Assembly: GCF_026016465.1 (NCBI RefSeq)
Contig: NZ_CP100390.1
Location: 558,001-622,000, forward strand
Source: Alkalimarinus alittae
Lineage (GTDB): Bacteria; Pseudomonadota; Gammaproteobacteria; Pseudomonadales; Oleiphilaceae
Direction: 5' to 3'
DNA: 64,000 bases
Position numbers and translations under genes: made by a program. Of the stretch, positions 35,650 through 45,087 are shown in pieces (position 1 is the first letter of the stretch; each line of letters opens with the position of its first letter). The notes under the pieces are model-generated. The model ran no database searches. It saw only the letters and a list, made by a program, of their open reading frames with translations, and had not been told where the DNA came from.

Positions 35650-37938
35650 TTAAGTCCGAATCATCTCTTCAATTTGTTGTTCAAACGGCGAATCAGCGAG
35701 AAGTATTGCAAACTCTTCGCTGGGTAAAGGCTGGCTGAAAAGATAGCCTTGAATGATCTGTATACCCTGCTTTCGCAAAAAGTGAAACTGCGCTATATCG
35801 TCCACCCCTTCTGCGACCATTCTCAAATTTAGGCTCTTGCCCATCGCGATAATTGCACTCACCAAGCTCGCGCTATTCTCACTTTTGTCGTAATCGATTA
35901 CAAAACTTCGATCGATTTTAAGTTCATCTAGCGGAAAACGGCTAAGGTAGCTGAGCGATGAGTAGCCCGTTCCGAAATCATCTACAGACAGAGTGCAGCC
36001 AAGCTTTTTAAGTTCATGCAACGCTTGTACTGAAGACTTAGCATTACTCATGATAACCCCTTCAGTCAGCTCAAGCTCAAGCAATTTGGGCTCTAGTTGG
36101 GTTTCAATCAGTACTTGCTTAACCAGCTCTATAAACGCAGCGTTAAATTGTAAGCTTGAGACGTTAACGGCAACCTTGGGTAATTTAAGCCCTTGTTCGT
36201 GAAATGCTTTGCACTGGCGGCAGGCTTCAAGCAGCGTCCAAGCGCCTATCTGAACAATAAGCCCCATCTCTTCAGCCAAGGGTATAAAGCGGGCAGGGGA
36301 GACTAATCCATGCTCAGGGTGGTTCCAGCGAATTAAGGCTTCAGCCCCGCTGATTTCACCTGTTTTGATGTTGACCTGAGGTTGAAAATAAAGTGTCATT
36401 TCTTGACGCTCTACGGCGCGACGCAAGTCAGCTTCAAGCTTTAAGCGGCCTACTGAGGTTTCCTTCATTGCGCTCGAGTAGAAGCTATAATTGTTTTTTC
36501 CTGTGGTTTTCGCATGGTACATCGCTGTATCTGCACGCTTAAGAAGGTCTTTTACCGAGTTTGCATCTTGAGGTGCGATGGCTATCCCAATACTTGGTGT
36601 AATCACGATTTCATGCCCATCAATTAGCATGGGGGTTTGTAGTGACTCAAGTAATCGCTCTGCAACAATTCCGGCGGTCTTGGCTTCGTCCAATTTGTTG
36701 AGAACGACGGTAAATTCGTCGCCGCCGAGCCTTGAAACATCGATTTTTGATTCGCCGTCAAAGCACTGAGAAATAAGATCACTTTCTCTTACGCAGTCAG
36801 ACAGTCGGGCACCAACTTCGCGTAGCAGCATGTCGCCCGCGGTATGACCAAGAGAGTCGTTGATACGTTTGAAATTATCTAAATCCAAAAAGAGTAACGC
36901 GATATTAGACTGTTCCCGTCTGGATATTTTAAGCAGAAGCTCCAGTTGTTCTGTAAACAACTGGCGGTTAGGTAATGACGTTAAACTATCGTAATACGCC
37001 AGTTGGCGCATACGATCTTTAGCTTGTGTTACCTGTTGAACGGCTTGATTAAGCTCTTGGTTGCGGCGCGAGAGCTGCTCTGTTCGCTCGTCAACTTTCA
37101 TGTTGAGTAGATGACTTTCTACATCCATTTTAGCTTTGTGAGAGCTTAGGTCTGATAGTACGAGGTTGAGCATATCTGCGATTCGGCGGGCTTCTCCTGA
37201 CCCTTGAGTGCGGAAAGTGTTGTCGAGTTTCCCATCGGCAATATCATCCGCTAGTTGAGCCAAACTCGCCAGTGGGGCGGTAATGCGATGGGCCAACATA
37301 AGTGTTAGGTAAAGGGCGATAAGGCATAGCAGTAGACAAGTGGCTGCGACTTTAGCGCTATAGCCGTAAAGTGTCTGCCGTAGCTGTTTAAGGTTTACAC
37401 CTACAACGTAGTAACCGAGAATATTTTGAGCCCCTTGGTTGCGTGCTTGTGCTAACTGCTCGCCAAACGCTTTGCGACTGATGTTTTTTTGGTAAGGGTT
37501 TACCAAAGAGAACACTGGTGCTGAAATTTCTAGGACTGTGCTAGTTGAAAGAGGGCTTTTTCGCTCAATTTGAGTGATATCTAAAGTAGAACCGTTGGTG
37601 CGATTTTGTACAAAATCAGCGGGTAGCTGTTGATTTTTGTCTTGGGTTCGACTGGTAATCATGCGCCCCAAACGGTCATAAACGACGGCATACTCAATAG
37701 TAGGGTACTCAAGGAGTTCATCAAGACTTTGTTGTAAAACGTCGGTATCAGAGTAGTAAATAGCAAATTGCTGTTGAGCACCCGTTCGAACCGTTTGGAT
37801 GATGTGGCTTTTAAGCTGTTGCTTGCTGAACGTATAACGGTCGTAAACGAGGTAGGCCGTAATGCTGGCACTTGCAAATAAAAAGACGAAAACCAAAATA
37901 ACGCCAATGGCTTGTCGGATAGTGAAGTATCGAAGCAT
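35650..37938 (-). CDS. HAMP-GGDEF-EAL c-di-GMP turnover protein
   Basis: A 762-residue membrane protein. TM1 is at residues 10-30, a periplasmic sensor of about 160 residues follows, TM2 is at about 195-217, then a HAMP domain to about 270 and a coiled coil. GGDEF domain (about 315-490) has an intact 'RLGGDEFTVVL'. EAL domain (about 500-750) has 'EALIRWNHP', 'DDFGTGYSSLSYL' and 'KIDRSF'. Both catalytic signatures are intact, so it could make and break c-di-GMP. A RESD I-site-like motif precedes GGDEF but with an insertion of about a dozen residues ('CFDGESK' region). Gene stands alone. Confidence 0.92.
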   Translation of the reverse strand: MLRYFTIRQAIGVILVFVFLFASASITAYLVYDRYTFSKQQLKSHIIQTVRTGAQQQFAIYYSDTDVLQQSLDELLEYPTIEYAVVYDRLGRMITSRTQDKNQQLPADFVQNRTNGSTLDITQIERKSPLSTSTVLEISAPVFSLVNPYQKNISRKAFGEQLAQARNQGAQNILGYYVVGVNLKQLRQTLYGYSAKVAATCLLLCLIALYLTLMLAHRITAPLASLAQLADDIADGKLDNTFRTQGSGEARRIADMLNLVLSDLSSHKAKMDVESHLLNMKVDERTEQLSRRNQELNQAVQQVTQAKDRMRQLAYYDSLTSLPNRQLFTEQLELLLKISRREQSNIALLFLDLDNFKRINDSLGHTAGDMLLREVGARLSDCVRESDLISQCFDGESKIDVSRLGGDEFTVVLNKLDEAKTAGIVAERLLESLQTPMLIDGHEIVITPSIGIAIAPQDANSVKDLLKRADTAMYHAKTTGKNNYSFYSSAMKETSVGRLKLEADLRRAVERQEMTLYFQPQVNIKTGEISGAEALIRWNHPEHGLVSPARFIPLAEEMGLIVQIGAWTLLEACRQCKAFHEQGLKLPKVAVNVSSLQFNAAFIELVKQVLIETQLEPKLLELELTEGVIMSNAKSSVQALHELKKLGCTLSVDDFGTGYSSLSYLSRFPLDELKIDRSFVIDYDKSENSASLVSAIIAMGKSLNLRMVAEGVDDIAQFHFLRKQGIQIIQGYLFSQPLPSEEFAILLADSPFEQQIEEMIRT

Positions 37939-38148
37939 TGAAGGTACCGTTAACTGTATAAATTAATCGATATTAGTCAATACAAAATAGCATGTAAACG
38001 AAGTCAGACAAAGCCCTAAAGCCTTCATAGACAAGATATTAACCATATTTAACCTGTCTATACTTTCTAATCGCGTTGCATGAGGGATGTGTGCTTGCTA
38101 ACCTCAATATAACCATCACATTCTCATCAGTTATAAAGAAACAATCCT

Positions 38149-38586
38149 ATGTCTACAACAAATGTAACCTGCCCAAAATGTAATGCGACGAATCGATTGC
38201 CGAATGAGCGCTTAACCGATAAACCGAACTGTGGGAAATGTAAAAAACCACTCTTTATTGGTAGGCCTATGGAGCTAACGAGCGCCAATGTTGCTGCGGT
38301 TCTCAATCACAATGAAATCCCCGTGTTGGTCGACTGTTGGGCACCTTGGTGTGGCCCCTGTAAAAGCTTTGCGCCGGTATTTGAACAAGCCGCAAAAGAG
38401 TTGGAGCCGCGTATACGGCTGGCAAAGCTTAATACTGAAGCGCAGCAGCCATTGGCGGGGCGTTGGAAGATTCAATCAATACCCACGTTAATACTGTTTC
38501 GCCAAGGTAAAGAGGTTGCTCGTTTAGCGGGTGCAGTACCCATGGCGCAGTTGAAAAAATGGTTATCACAACAGCGGGTGATTTAA
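38149..38586 (+). CDS. trxC: Thioredoxin 2 (TrxC)
   Basis: A 145-residue zinc-bearing thioredoxin. Two N-terminal CxxC pairs (C8/C11 and C28/C31) bind zinc. The active site 'WCGPC' (C68, C71) is followed by the cis-proline segment 'SIPTLILF'. The length and the N-terminal zinc module separate it from TrxA. In E. coli trxC belongs to the OxyR regulon; no OxyR site was identified here by eye. Confidence 0.95.
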   Translation: MSTTNVTCPKCNATNRLPNERLTDKPNCGKCKKPLFIGRPMELTSANVAAVLNHNEIPVLVDCWAPWCGPCKSFAPVFEQAAKELEPRIRLAKLNTEAQQPLAGRWKIQSIPTLILFRQGKEVARLAGAVPMAQLKKWLSQQRVI

Positions 38587-38658
38587 CACTTAGCTATTTG
38601 TGGTACAAATGTTAGGTCTCTACGAGGTTAGCTATAGTGCTGTTTGGAGGGGATAAAT

Positions 38659-38922
38659 ATGAGTAATATTTTAAACTGCGACTTACATGATTATTTAGAA
38701 ATAGCCTGCCTATATCAGTACCGAGTGACACTCGTTTTAAAATCAGGGGGCAAATACACCGGCATTCCCCAAACAACTATTGCGAAGTCGAAGGGCTCCT
38801 GTAAGTACGAAGTATTGATCTTTGACTGTGAGAATGGCAATACGGAAGAAATTGAACTCATGGCATTGTCGTCGATGCGCGTGCTCACGCCTCATGCAAA
38901 GTTTACGGAGGTTAGTTTTTAA
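38659..38922 (+). CDS. Rho-binding antiterminator Rof/YaeO-like protein
   Basis: An 87-residue protein matching the Rof/YaeO family: 'NCDLHDYLEIACLYQYRVTL' at the start (compare INCDDYDNLELAC in E. coli), an Sm-like five-strand barrel and 'EEIELMALSSMRVL' near the end. Rof binds Rho and inhibits termination in E. coli. GGAGGGG precedes the ATG at 38659; the TTG at 38644 lies upstream of this site and is rejected. Function here inferred from family. Confidence 0.8.
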   Translation: MSNILNCDLHDYLEIACLYQYRVTLVLKSGGKYTGIPQTTIAKSKGSCKYEVLIFDCENGNTEEIELMALSSMRVLTPHAKFTEVSF

Positions 38923-39082
38923 ACTAAGGTAAAACACTGCAGAAAGGTCTTAACTATCTATATAGTTGATTGATTTGGTTTGCTAAGTGGGATAATTGAT
39001 CACAAATATTGGTGTATTATAGTGTTAATGTCTTTAAGCGAGTTGAGCTTAAAGAAACTAACGAGCACATGGAGAAGATATT

Positions 39083-40024
39083 ATGGGTTTAATTGTAAAG
39101 GGTGAATGGGTAGACGAGTGGTATCCAACAGAAGAAACTGAGGGTGAATTTATCCGTCAGGAAAGCCGCTTTAGAAACACTATATCATCAGAAGACGGTG
39201 CGACTTACCAACCAGAAAAAGGGCGCTACCACCTTTATGTATCATTGGCATGCCCATGGGCTCACCGCACCCTTATTTTCCGTAAGATTAAACAACTCGA
39301 AGACATTATAACGGTCAGTATTGTAGAGCCAAAAATGCTAGAAAACGGTTGGGAGTTTGGTGAACAAGGTGATTCATTATACGGCCTTCAATTTATGTAT
39401 CAGCTCTATTTAAAGGCTGCACCCGACTACCAGGGCCGAGTAACTGTGCCAGTGCTTTGGGATAAAAAAACAGAAACGATCGTCAATAATGAGTCTGCCG
39501 AGATTATCAGGATTTTAAATACTGCCTTTAATGATATGACGGGTAACCATGTTGACTATTATCCCGAGGCAATGAGAGGCGAAATAGATAGCATCAATGA
39601 GCGTATCTATGAAACCATTAATAATGGCGTTTATCGGGCAGGTTTTGCCACCACGCAAGCAGCCTATGAAGATGCCTATATTGCGCTATTTGAAAGCTTA
39701 GATTGGCTTGAAGAGCGGTTAAGTAAACAGCGTTATTTAGTGGGCGATAGTATCACTGAGGCTGATTGGCGTTTGTTTACGACCTTGATCCGCTTTGATG
39801 CGGTGTACCACGGCCACTTTAAGTGTAACCGGCAGAAGCTAAATGAGTTTTCTAATATTAGTCATTATTTAAGAGAACTGTATCAGGTGCCTGGCGTGAA
39901 AGAGACCATAGATCTGGAATATACCAAAATACACTATTACGGTAGCCACAAAACCATCAACCCAACAGGTGTTATTCCTTTAGGGCCAGATGAAGACTTT
40001 AGCGCGCCTCATAATCGGCTGTAG
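39083..40024 (+). CDS. yqjG: Glutathionyl-hydroquinone reductase (Xi-class GST, YqjG)
   Basis: A 313-residue Xi-class glutathione transferase that reduces glutathionyl-hydroquinones. The active-site 'CPWAHR' (Cys57) is diagnostic. It is followed by 'VPVLWDKKTETIVNNESAEIIRI' and the helical domain with 'RYLVGDSITEADWRLFTTLIRFD'. Length and motif order match the family. It ends near a GC-rich hairpin. Probably a single-gene unit. Confidence 0.93.
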   Translation: MGLIVKGEWVDEWYPTEETEGEFIRQESRFRNTISSEDGATYQPEKGRYHLYVSLACPWAHRTLIFRKIKQLEDIITVSIVEPKMLENGWEFGEQGDSLYGLQFMYQLYLKAAPDYQGRVTVPVLWDKKTETIVNNESAEIIRILNTAFNDMTGNHVDYYPEAMRGEIDSINERIYETINNGVYRAGFATTQAAYEDAYIALFESLDWLEERLSKQRYLVGDSITEADWRLFTTLIRFDAVYHGHFKCNRQKLNEFSNISHYLRELYQVPGVKETIDLEYTKIHYYGSHKTINPTGVIPLGPDEDFSAPHNRL

Positions 40025-40049
40025 TTCTGATAAACGTAGCTATTTAGAG

Positions 40050-40076
40050 ACTAGGCCGCACCAGGTGTGGCCTAGT
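40050..40076 (+). terminator. GC-rich hairpin after yqjG
   Basis: ACTAGGCC (40050-40057) pairs with GGCCTAGT (40069-40076), with an inner CAC/GTG extension. There is no clear T-run. It lies 26 bases after the stop codon and is a likely transcript end. Confidence 0.6.
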
Positions 40077-40277
40077 TGGATTACATCTCTGTTAATATTC
40101 TATTTTAGTGGCTTTCCCCCTTGTTATTCAAAAAATTAGTAGTAGTCTTTAGATATTACTTTTTTATGTCCTACTCGTCGTTAACCGGTATTTCTCGAAC
40201 CCATTTTATTTGAGTGCAGACACTCAACAATATTTTTATGGGGTTAGTAAGAGGACGAACGCTACCTTAGGGATGCT

Positions 40278-42275
40278 ATGATCCAATATCGTGTTTTACT
40301 GACCATAATGATTCTATTGCTGCCGCTTCAGTTAGCGGCACAGCTCAATACGACTCAACAAACTTACCTTGCCGCGCTTGATGCGCTGAGCGAAGGAAAA
40401 GTCGACACGTTTACATCGCTGAGTGAATCAATTTCGGACTACGTGTTAAGCCCCTATTTAGAGTATGAACGTATCCGACATGGAAAATACAACGATACTC
40501 AGGCGATTAAATTATTTTTAGATCAATACCCAGACCAGTCTATTAGCAACCGACTCAAGTACGAATGGTTGTTAAGCCTACCGAAACGGGGAGAGTGGGG
40601 TGCTTTTCTTGAAAATTATGATGGCACCCTGCAATCGCGCACGCTGAACTGTTACTACCTTAGAGCCCTTTATCGCTCAGGAGAGAAACAAAAAGCATTA
40701 GAGCGCACTGCGGAGGCATGGACGGTGAGCGGTTCATCGCCAAAAGCCTGCGACCCATTGTTTAGAATCTGGCTCAAATCGGCCTACTTTAAACCAGATT
40801 ATGCATACGAGAGGGTCAAGCTCGCACTTAATAGAGGTCATACTTCGCTTGCAAGTTATGCGAGCAATTTTCTTAAGGGGGACCAGCATAAAGCGGCTGC
40901 GACCATGATATGGGTTCATAAAAAGCCAGACATTCTTGCTAGTGTTAAGCTATTTCCAACGAGCAACCCTTACATGAAAGAGGTGGTTGAGCACGGTATC
41001 AAAAGACGAATTCGACGCCGCCCTGACTTAGCCTTAAAGTACTGGAATACGCATCGCGACCGATTTGAATTTGCGCCATCTGACGTTGTTGCATTAGAAA
41101 AAAGAATTTATTTGGGGCTTGCTCGGCAATATGATGAGTCAGCATCGAGCCTCTTGGCTTCTCTGCCTGAAGAAGGTAGTTCTGCAGTCGCCAGTCACTC
41201 TCGAGAAGTACTTGAATGGCAGATTCGTGTCAGTCTCCGCAATCGCGACTGGGGTTCAGTACTTAAATGGATTCAAGTGCTTGAAAAAACAGACGGCATG
41301 AAACAAAAGTGGCACTACTGGAAACATAAAGCCTATATCGCACTCAAAATGGATGTGCCTCGATTAGACCAAGTACAGCTTGAAAAATTAGCCGATACGC
41401 GCAGCTATTATGGCTTTATGGCAGCCGAGTTTTTGGGGAGGCCGCTCACGCTAACCAATATGCCCCTGCCGGTTGAATTAGATACTTACCAAGCCTTTGA
41501 GCGTCTGCCTGAGATTGATCGTGCAAAAGAATTCCTGAACCTAGGGCAAACCAAAACAGCGATGCGAGAGTGGCAATATTTAGCGCGTAATAAAGACAAC
41601 CAAGCAGGCTTGATGTCATTAGCTAAACTTGCCTATCAGTGGGGCTGGCATAACCGTGCAATTACCGCGGTAATTGCAGCAGATCACTGGAATGACCTCT
41701 CTATACGCTTTCCAACGCCTCATAAAGAAACATTTATGGCGGCTGCGGCTCAAGTTAACATTGAGTCATCTTGGTTGTTTGCGATTGCAAGGCAAGAAAG
41801 CGCATTCTCAGAAAAGGCACGATCAGGGGCGGGTGCTAGAGGTTTGATGCAACTCATGCCCGCAACAGCACGACAAACGGCTAAAAAAATAGGTTTAAAA
41901 CCCTCTAAAAACTCCCTTTATGACCCGCAATACAATATTACCTTAGGTTCTGCTTACTTAGCCGATATGTATCAGCGCTTTAACAATAACCGAGCACTAG
42001 CCACCGCTGCATATAACGCAGGCCCTCATAGAGTTAAAAAATGGGTAGAATCATCAGCCGGACTGCCGATTGATGTCTGGGTCGAAACGATCCCCTATGA
42101 TGAAACTCGACGATATGTGAAAAATGTTTTAGCCTTTGATGCCATCTATCAGCATAAACTAGGAACTGGCGAGCCCCAGCTAATACGAGACGTTGAAAAG
42201 ATTTTTGTATCAGAAGAAATGCTAAGCGATACGAGTAAGTCAGATGCTTTATTGGTGGCGAAGAAGGCTCAATGA
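40278..42275 (+). CDS. slt: Soluble lytic murein transglycosylase Slt
   Basis: A periplasmic enzyme that cleaves the MurNAc-GlcNAc bond of peptidoglycan with formation of 1,6-anhydroMurNAc. The protein is 665 residues with a signal peptide (to about residue 21). A helical superhelix (U and L domains) covers residues 25-450 and the catalytic SLT domain follows. That domain has the catalytic glutamate in 'IARQESAFSEKARSGAGARG', then 'GLMQLMPATA', 'NITLGSAYLADM' and 'AAYNAGPHRVKKW'. E. coli Slt70 is 645 residues long. Confidence 0.95.
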   Translation: MIQYRVLLTIMILLLPLQLAAQLNTTQQTYLAALDALSEGKVDTFTSLSESISDYVLSPYLEYERIRHGKYNDTQAIKLFLDQYPDQSISNRLKYEWLLSLPKRGEWGAFLENYDGTLQSRTLNCYYLRALYRSGEKQKALERTAEAWTVSGSSPKACDPLFRIWLKSAYFKPDYAYERVKLALNRGHTSLASYASNFLKGDQHKAAATMIWVHKKPDILASVKLFPTSNPYMKEVVEHGIKRRIRRRPDLALKYWNTHRDRFEFAPSDVVALEKRIYLGLARQYDESASSLLASLPEEGSSAVASHSREVLEWQIRVSLRNRDWGSVLKWIQVLEKTDGMKQKWHYWKHKAYIALKMDVPRLDQVQLEKLADTRSYYGFMAAEFLGRPLTLTNMPLPVELDTYQAFERLPEIDRAKEFLNLGQTKTAMREWQYLARNKDNQAGLMSLAKLAYQWGWHNRAITAVIAADHWNDLSIRFPTPHKETFMAAAAQVNIESSWLFAIARQESAFSEKARSGAGARGLMQLMPATARQTAKKIGLKPSKNSLYDPQYNITLGSAYLADMYQRFNNNRALATAAYNAGPHRVKKWVESSAGLPIDVWVETIPYDETRRYVKNVLAFDAIYQHKLGTGEPQLIRDVEKIFVSEEMLSDTSKSDALLVAKKAQ

Positions 42276-42298
42276 GAAGGTTCTAAGCTTTTTGACGG

Positions 42299-43249
42299 TC
42301 AGGTTTCTCTGTTGAACCCGCGCTTGGTAGTTTGACGCGGGCTATTCAAAAAGTTATCGACCTCACGAAACACCGTCTGAGCAATATACCCTCTAATAAT
42401 TCCATGCAAATGAAAGTCGATCTCTTTGTAATACTTCTCCCCATCGGGTAATTTTTTAAACAACTCTCGCGCACTTTCCACATCGACTTTTGGGTCATGT
42501 GTTCCGTGGATAATAAGCGTAGGTATCGACAAGGTGGCTATGTTTTTCTCAACACCTTTCATCAACCGTTGAATCTCAGCAATACTACTGACGGGGCAGC
42601 GTAGATAATTGATATGAGGGTTATCAGCATGATTGGTTGCAAACTCTTTGCGGAGAAGAGCGGTATTAACGATGCTGGGCATAAGGCTATCGAATGTGCG
42701 TAACGCTGAATTCCAAAGGTTTACAGGACGGGCGAAATGCGCTGAAAACGTTTTGAATTTAAGAGGGGCGCTGATGCTAATGAGTGCTTCGAACGTGTTG
42801 GGTTTGCTAATGGCTTGATGAAGCGCGATAGCGCCGCCGGTTGAAAAACCTGCTACCGTGATGCGGTCACAGCACATTTTTAGAATTTCATGTCCTCGGT
42901 TGACAGACTCAATCCATTCACCCCTTTTGCGTTGTGCGAGATCATCGGCAGAGGTTCCGTGGCCTGCCATTCTAGGGGCATAAACGGTAAAACCTTTAGA
43001 GAATAAAAAATCCGCCCACTCTCTTACTTCTTCGGGGGCGGCCATTAAACCATGTATGAGCAATACTCCTCGCGTTGAGCCAGGGTTGTGCAGAAGGTAA
43101 GGTTCGCCGATGTGTTGGGCTTTAGTTTCACCTTCAAGGTAGTATTTTTGGTAATCAGACGCAAAAAGCTGACGCTCATCATCCAGTCGTTGTTGGCATA
43201 ATAGTGGTAGTGACTTGGCCTTGGCTGTGCTAGTAAAGTGGCTATTCAT
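42299..43249 (-). CDS. Alpha/beta hydrolase (monoacylglycerol lipase/carboxylesterase-like)
   Basis: A 316-residue alpha/beta-hydrolase. The oxyanion segment is 'VLLIHGLMAAPEEVREWAD', the nucleophile elbow 'VAGFSTGGAIAL', the acid 'IIHGTHDPKVD' and the probable catalytic histidine in 'FHLHGIIR'. The family has carboxylesterases and monoacylglycerol lipases. The ATG overlaps the stop codon of the TrhA gene (TAATG at 43249), giving translational coupling. The frame continues upstream to 43306 but there is no need for the longer form. Confidence 0.85.
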   Translation of the reverse strand: MNSHFTSTAKAKSLPLLCQQRLDDERQLFASDYQKYYLEGETKAQHIGEPYLLHNPGSTRGVLLIHGLMAAPEEVREWADFLFSKGFTVYAPRMAGHGTSADDLAQRKRGEWIESVNRGHEILKMCCDRITVAGFSTGGAIALHQAISKPNTFEALISISAPLKFKTFSAHFARPVNLWNSALRTFDSLMPSIVNTALLRKEFATNHADNPHINYLRCPVSSIAEIQRLMKGVEKNIATLSIPTLIIHGTHDPKVDVESARELFKKLPDGEKYYKEIDFHLHGIIRGYIAQTVFREVDNFLNSPRQTTKRGFNRET

Positions 43250-43899
43250 TAGGCGATGCTGGCGGTTAAAAACGCGGTATAGATAAGCGCATAGTGACAA
43301 GCCCAACCAATCAACACCATGACATGAAATAGCTCATGAAAACTGAATATACCAGGCATCATCAGAGGCTTTTTAATGGCGTAGACAATCGCGCCGATGG
43401 TGTAGGCAATGCCACCTGCAAAGAGCAGAGTCTCTTGTAGCGGTGTCATGACACTCAGAATATGTTTCATTGGGAATACCAGCATCCAACCCATAATTAA
43501 GAAGATGACTGCATAGATCATTCTAGGCGCGCGAGGGAAAAATAGCTGCGAGCAAACGCCAAAGGCGACTAACCCCCACTGAATAGCAATCATCGGTAGA
43601 CGCCAGTCATTATCTAAAAAGAAGTAACAAACAGGCGTGTAAGAGCCAGCAATCATAAAGAAGATGGCTAAACGGTCCATCTTGCGCCAAAAAGAGAGTT
43701 CATTCTCTTGTTTCTTGAACATGTGATAAAGCGAACTTGCCGAGAACAAAAACGTAATCGAAAGCCCGTAGACCAACGCTGTAACGACCATCGACGCAGA
43801 GCCGGTGGCTAGGTTGAGTAAAAATAATGTACCGATTACCGATGCAATCATGCCGGCTAGGTGCGAGTAAAAATTAAATGCTTCTTGAGATTTTACCAC
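43249..43899 (-). CDS. trhA: Hemolysin III/TrhA family membrane protein (PAQR-type)
   Basis: A 216-residue seven-helix membrane protein of the hemolysin III/PAQR family. Family metal-site elements are visible: 'SSLYHMFK' with His, and 'SFHELFHVMVLIGWACHY' at the end. The family is proposed to control membrane lipid homeostasis in bacteria rather than lyse cells. The last codon overlaps the start of a lipase-like hydrolase, which fits a joint lipid-related role. Confidence 0.9.
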   Translation of the reverse strand: MVKSQEAFNFYSHLAGMIASVIGTLFLLNLATGSASMVVTALVYGLSITFLFSASSLYHMFKKQENELSFWRKMDRLAIFFMIAGSYTPVCYFFLDNDWRLPMIAIQWGLVAFGVCSQLFFPRAPRMIYAVIFLIMGWMLVFPMKHILSVMTPLQETLLFAGGIAYTIGAIVYAIKKPLMMPGIFSFHELFHVMVLIGWACHYALIYTAFLTASIA

Positions 43900-44106
43900 T
43901 GTGAAGTCTCTCTCCAGTAACCCGTGTTATTATCACTGCACTGTTTAAAAGCTATAAACAGCTCAGTTATGCATTATTTGTCGTTGAGCTATATTGTGGT
44001 GCTATTGTGTTTCAATACCAGTAGAACTACTTGATCAAGTGCTGTATTAGCGTTGCTTTTACAAAACTTTTACATAAGTTGTTATATTTGAAGGGAAGAA
44101 ACAGCA

Positions 44107-45087
44107 GTGAAGCAAAATAAACAAATGCCTAATGGGGTTTTTATTTTCATATTCTCCATTGTCGCACTGGTGTCTTCATTTGTTCTTTATATTTATTGGT
44201 ATATTGAAATAAGCAGTGGGTTAGAAGAGGCTGTTTTAAAGTTCGGTATAGATCCTCGGCAAGTCTTTGAGTCTCAGACTGCGTTAGTCATTGTGGTGTT
44301 GTCTTTGCTGGTGGGCTTAATTCTAACCGGCTTGTCGATGAGTTTTGTTTATAATCAAAAAATGCAGCAGTTATACCGTCTGCAAAATAACTTTATCAAT
44401 AATTTTACTCATGAATTGAAAACCCCCGTCACGTCGTTGAAACTCTACTTGGAAACTTTTCAACGGCATGATCTCAGTAAAGAGGATCAGCAAAAATATA
44501 TACGTTACATGTTGCAGGATGTTCATCGTTTATCTGAGAATATCACCAATATATTAGACCTTGGCAGTATTGAGAGTAAACATTTTAAGGGCACGTTTGT
44601 TGAGCATGACGCGGTTTCATTTATTACTTCTTTTTATGAGCATAATGCCCACTTATTTCAAACGGGTGTTGTGGCGGTTGAGCCCCCGAAAGAAGGGCGC
44701 TATAACATTGCACTTAATGCGCCCTTGTTTGAAATGCTACTGATTAATTTGGCGACCAATGCGTTTAAATATAATGAGTCTGATGAGCCATCACTCAGTG
44801 TTCGGTTTGAAAGAAATGCACAAAATATTGTTATAACGTTTACAGATAACGGTATTGGTATTGATCGATCACAAAGCCAGAAAATCTTTAAGAAGTTCTA
44901 CCAAGTAGGCGATTCTAATCTTATGTCGGCTAAAGGCAGTGGGTTAGGGCTTTATCTTGTTCAGAATATTGTTGCAGCTCATAGTGGCAAGATAAAGGCT
45001 CGAAGTGAAGGCAAAGGGCGGGGGTCGACATTTGTGGTGACGTTACCTTCTTGTAAAGTACGAGAGAGAGTTAAAAATAATGGATAA
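44107..45087 (+). CDS. Two-component sensor histidine kinase
   Basis: A 326-residue membrane kinase. TM1 is at about residues 11-33, a short periplasmic loop follows, and TM2 is at about 58-82. The HisKA H-box is 'NNFTHELKTPVTS' (His102). The HATPase domain has N box 'NLATNAFKYNE', G1 'DNGIGID' and G2 'GSGLGLYLV'. There is no HAMP domain. The 3' end overlaps the response regulator gene by 8 bases, so they form one operon. Signal unknown. Confidence 0.92.
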   Translation: MKQNKQMPNGVFIFIFSIVALVSSFVLYIYWYIEISSGLEEAVLKFGIDPRQVFESQTALVIVVLSLLVGLILTGLSMSFVYNQKMQQLYRLQNNFINNFTHELKTPVTSLKLYLETFQRHDLSKEDQQKYIRYMLQDVHRLSENITNILDLGSIESKHFKGTFVEHDAVSFITSFYEHNAHLFQTGVVAVEPPKEGRYNIALNAPLFEMLLINLATNAFKYNESDEPSLSVRFERNAQNIVITFTDNGIGIDRSQSQKIFKKFYQVGDSNLMSAKGSGLGLYLVQNIVAAHSGKIKARSEGKGRGSTFVVTLPSCKVRERVKNNG

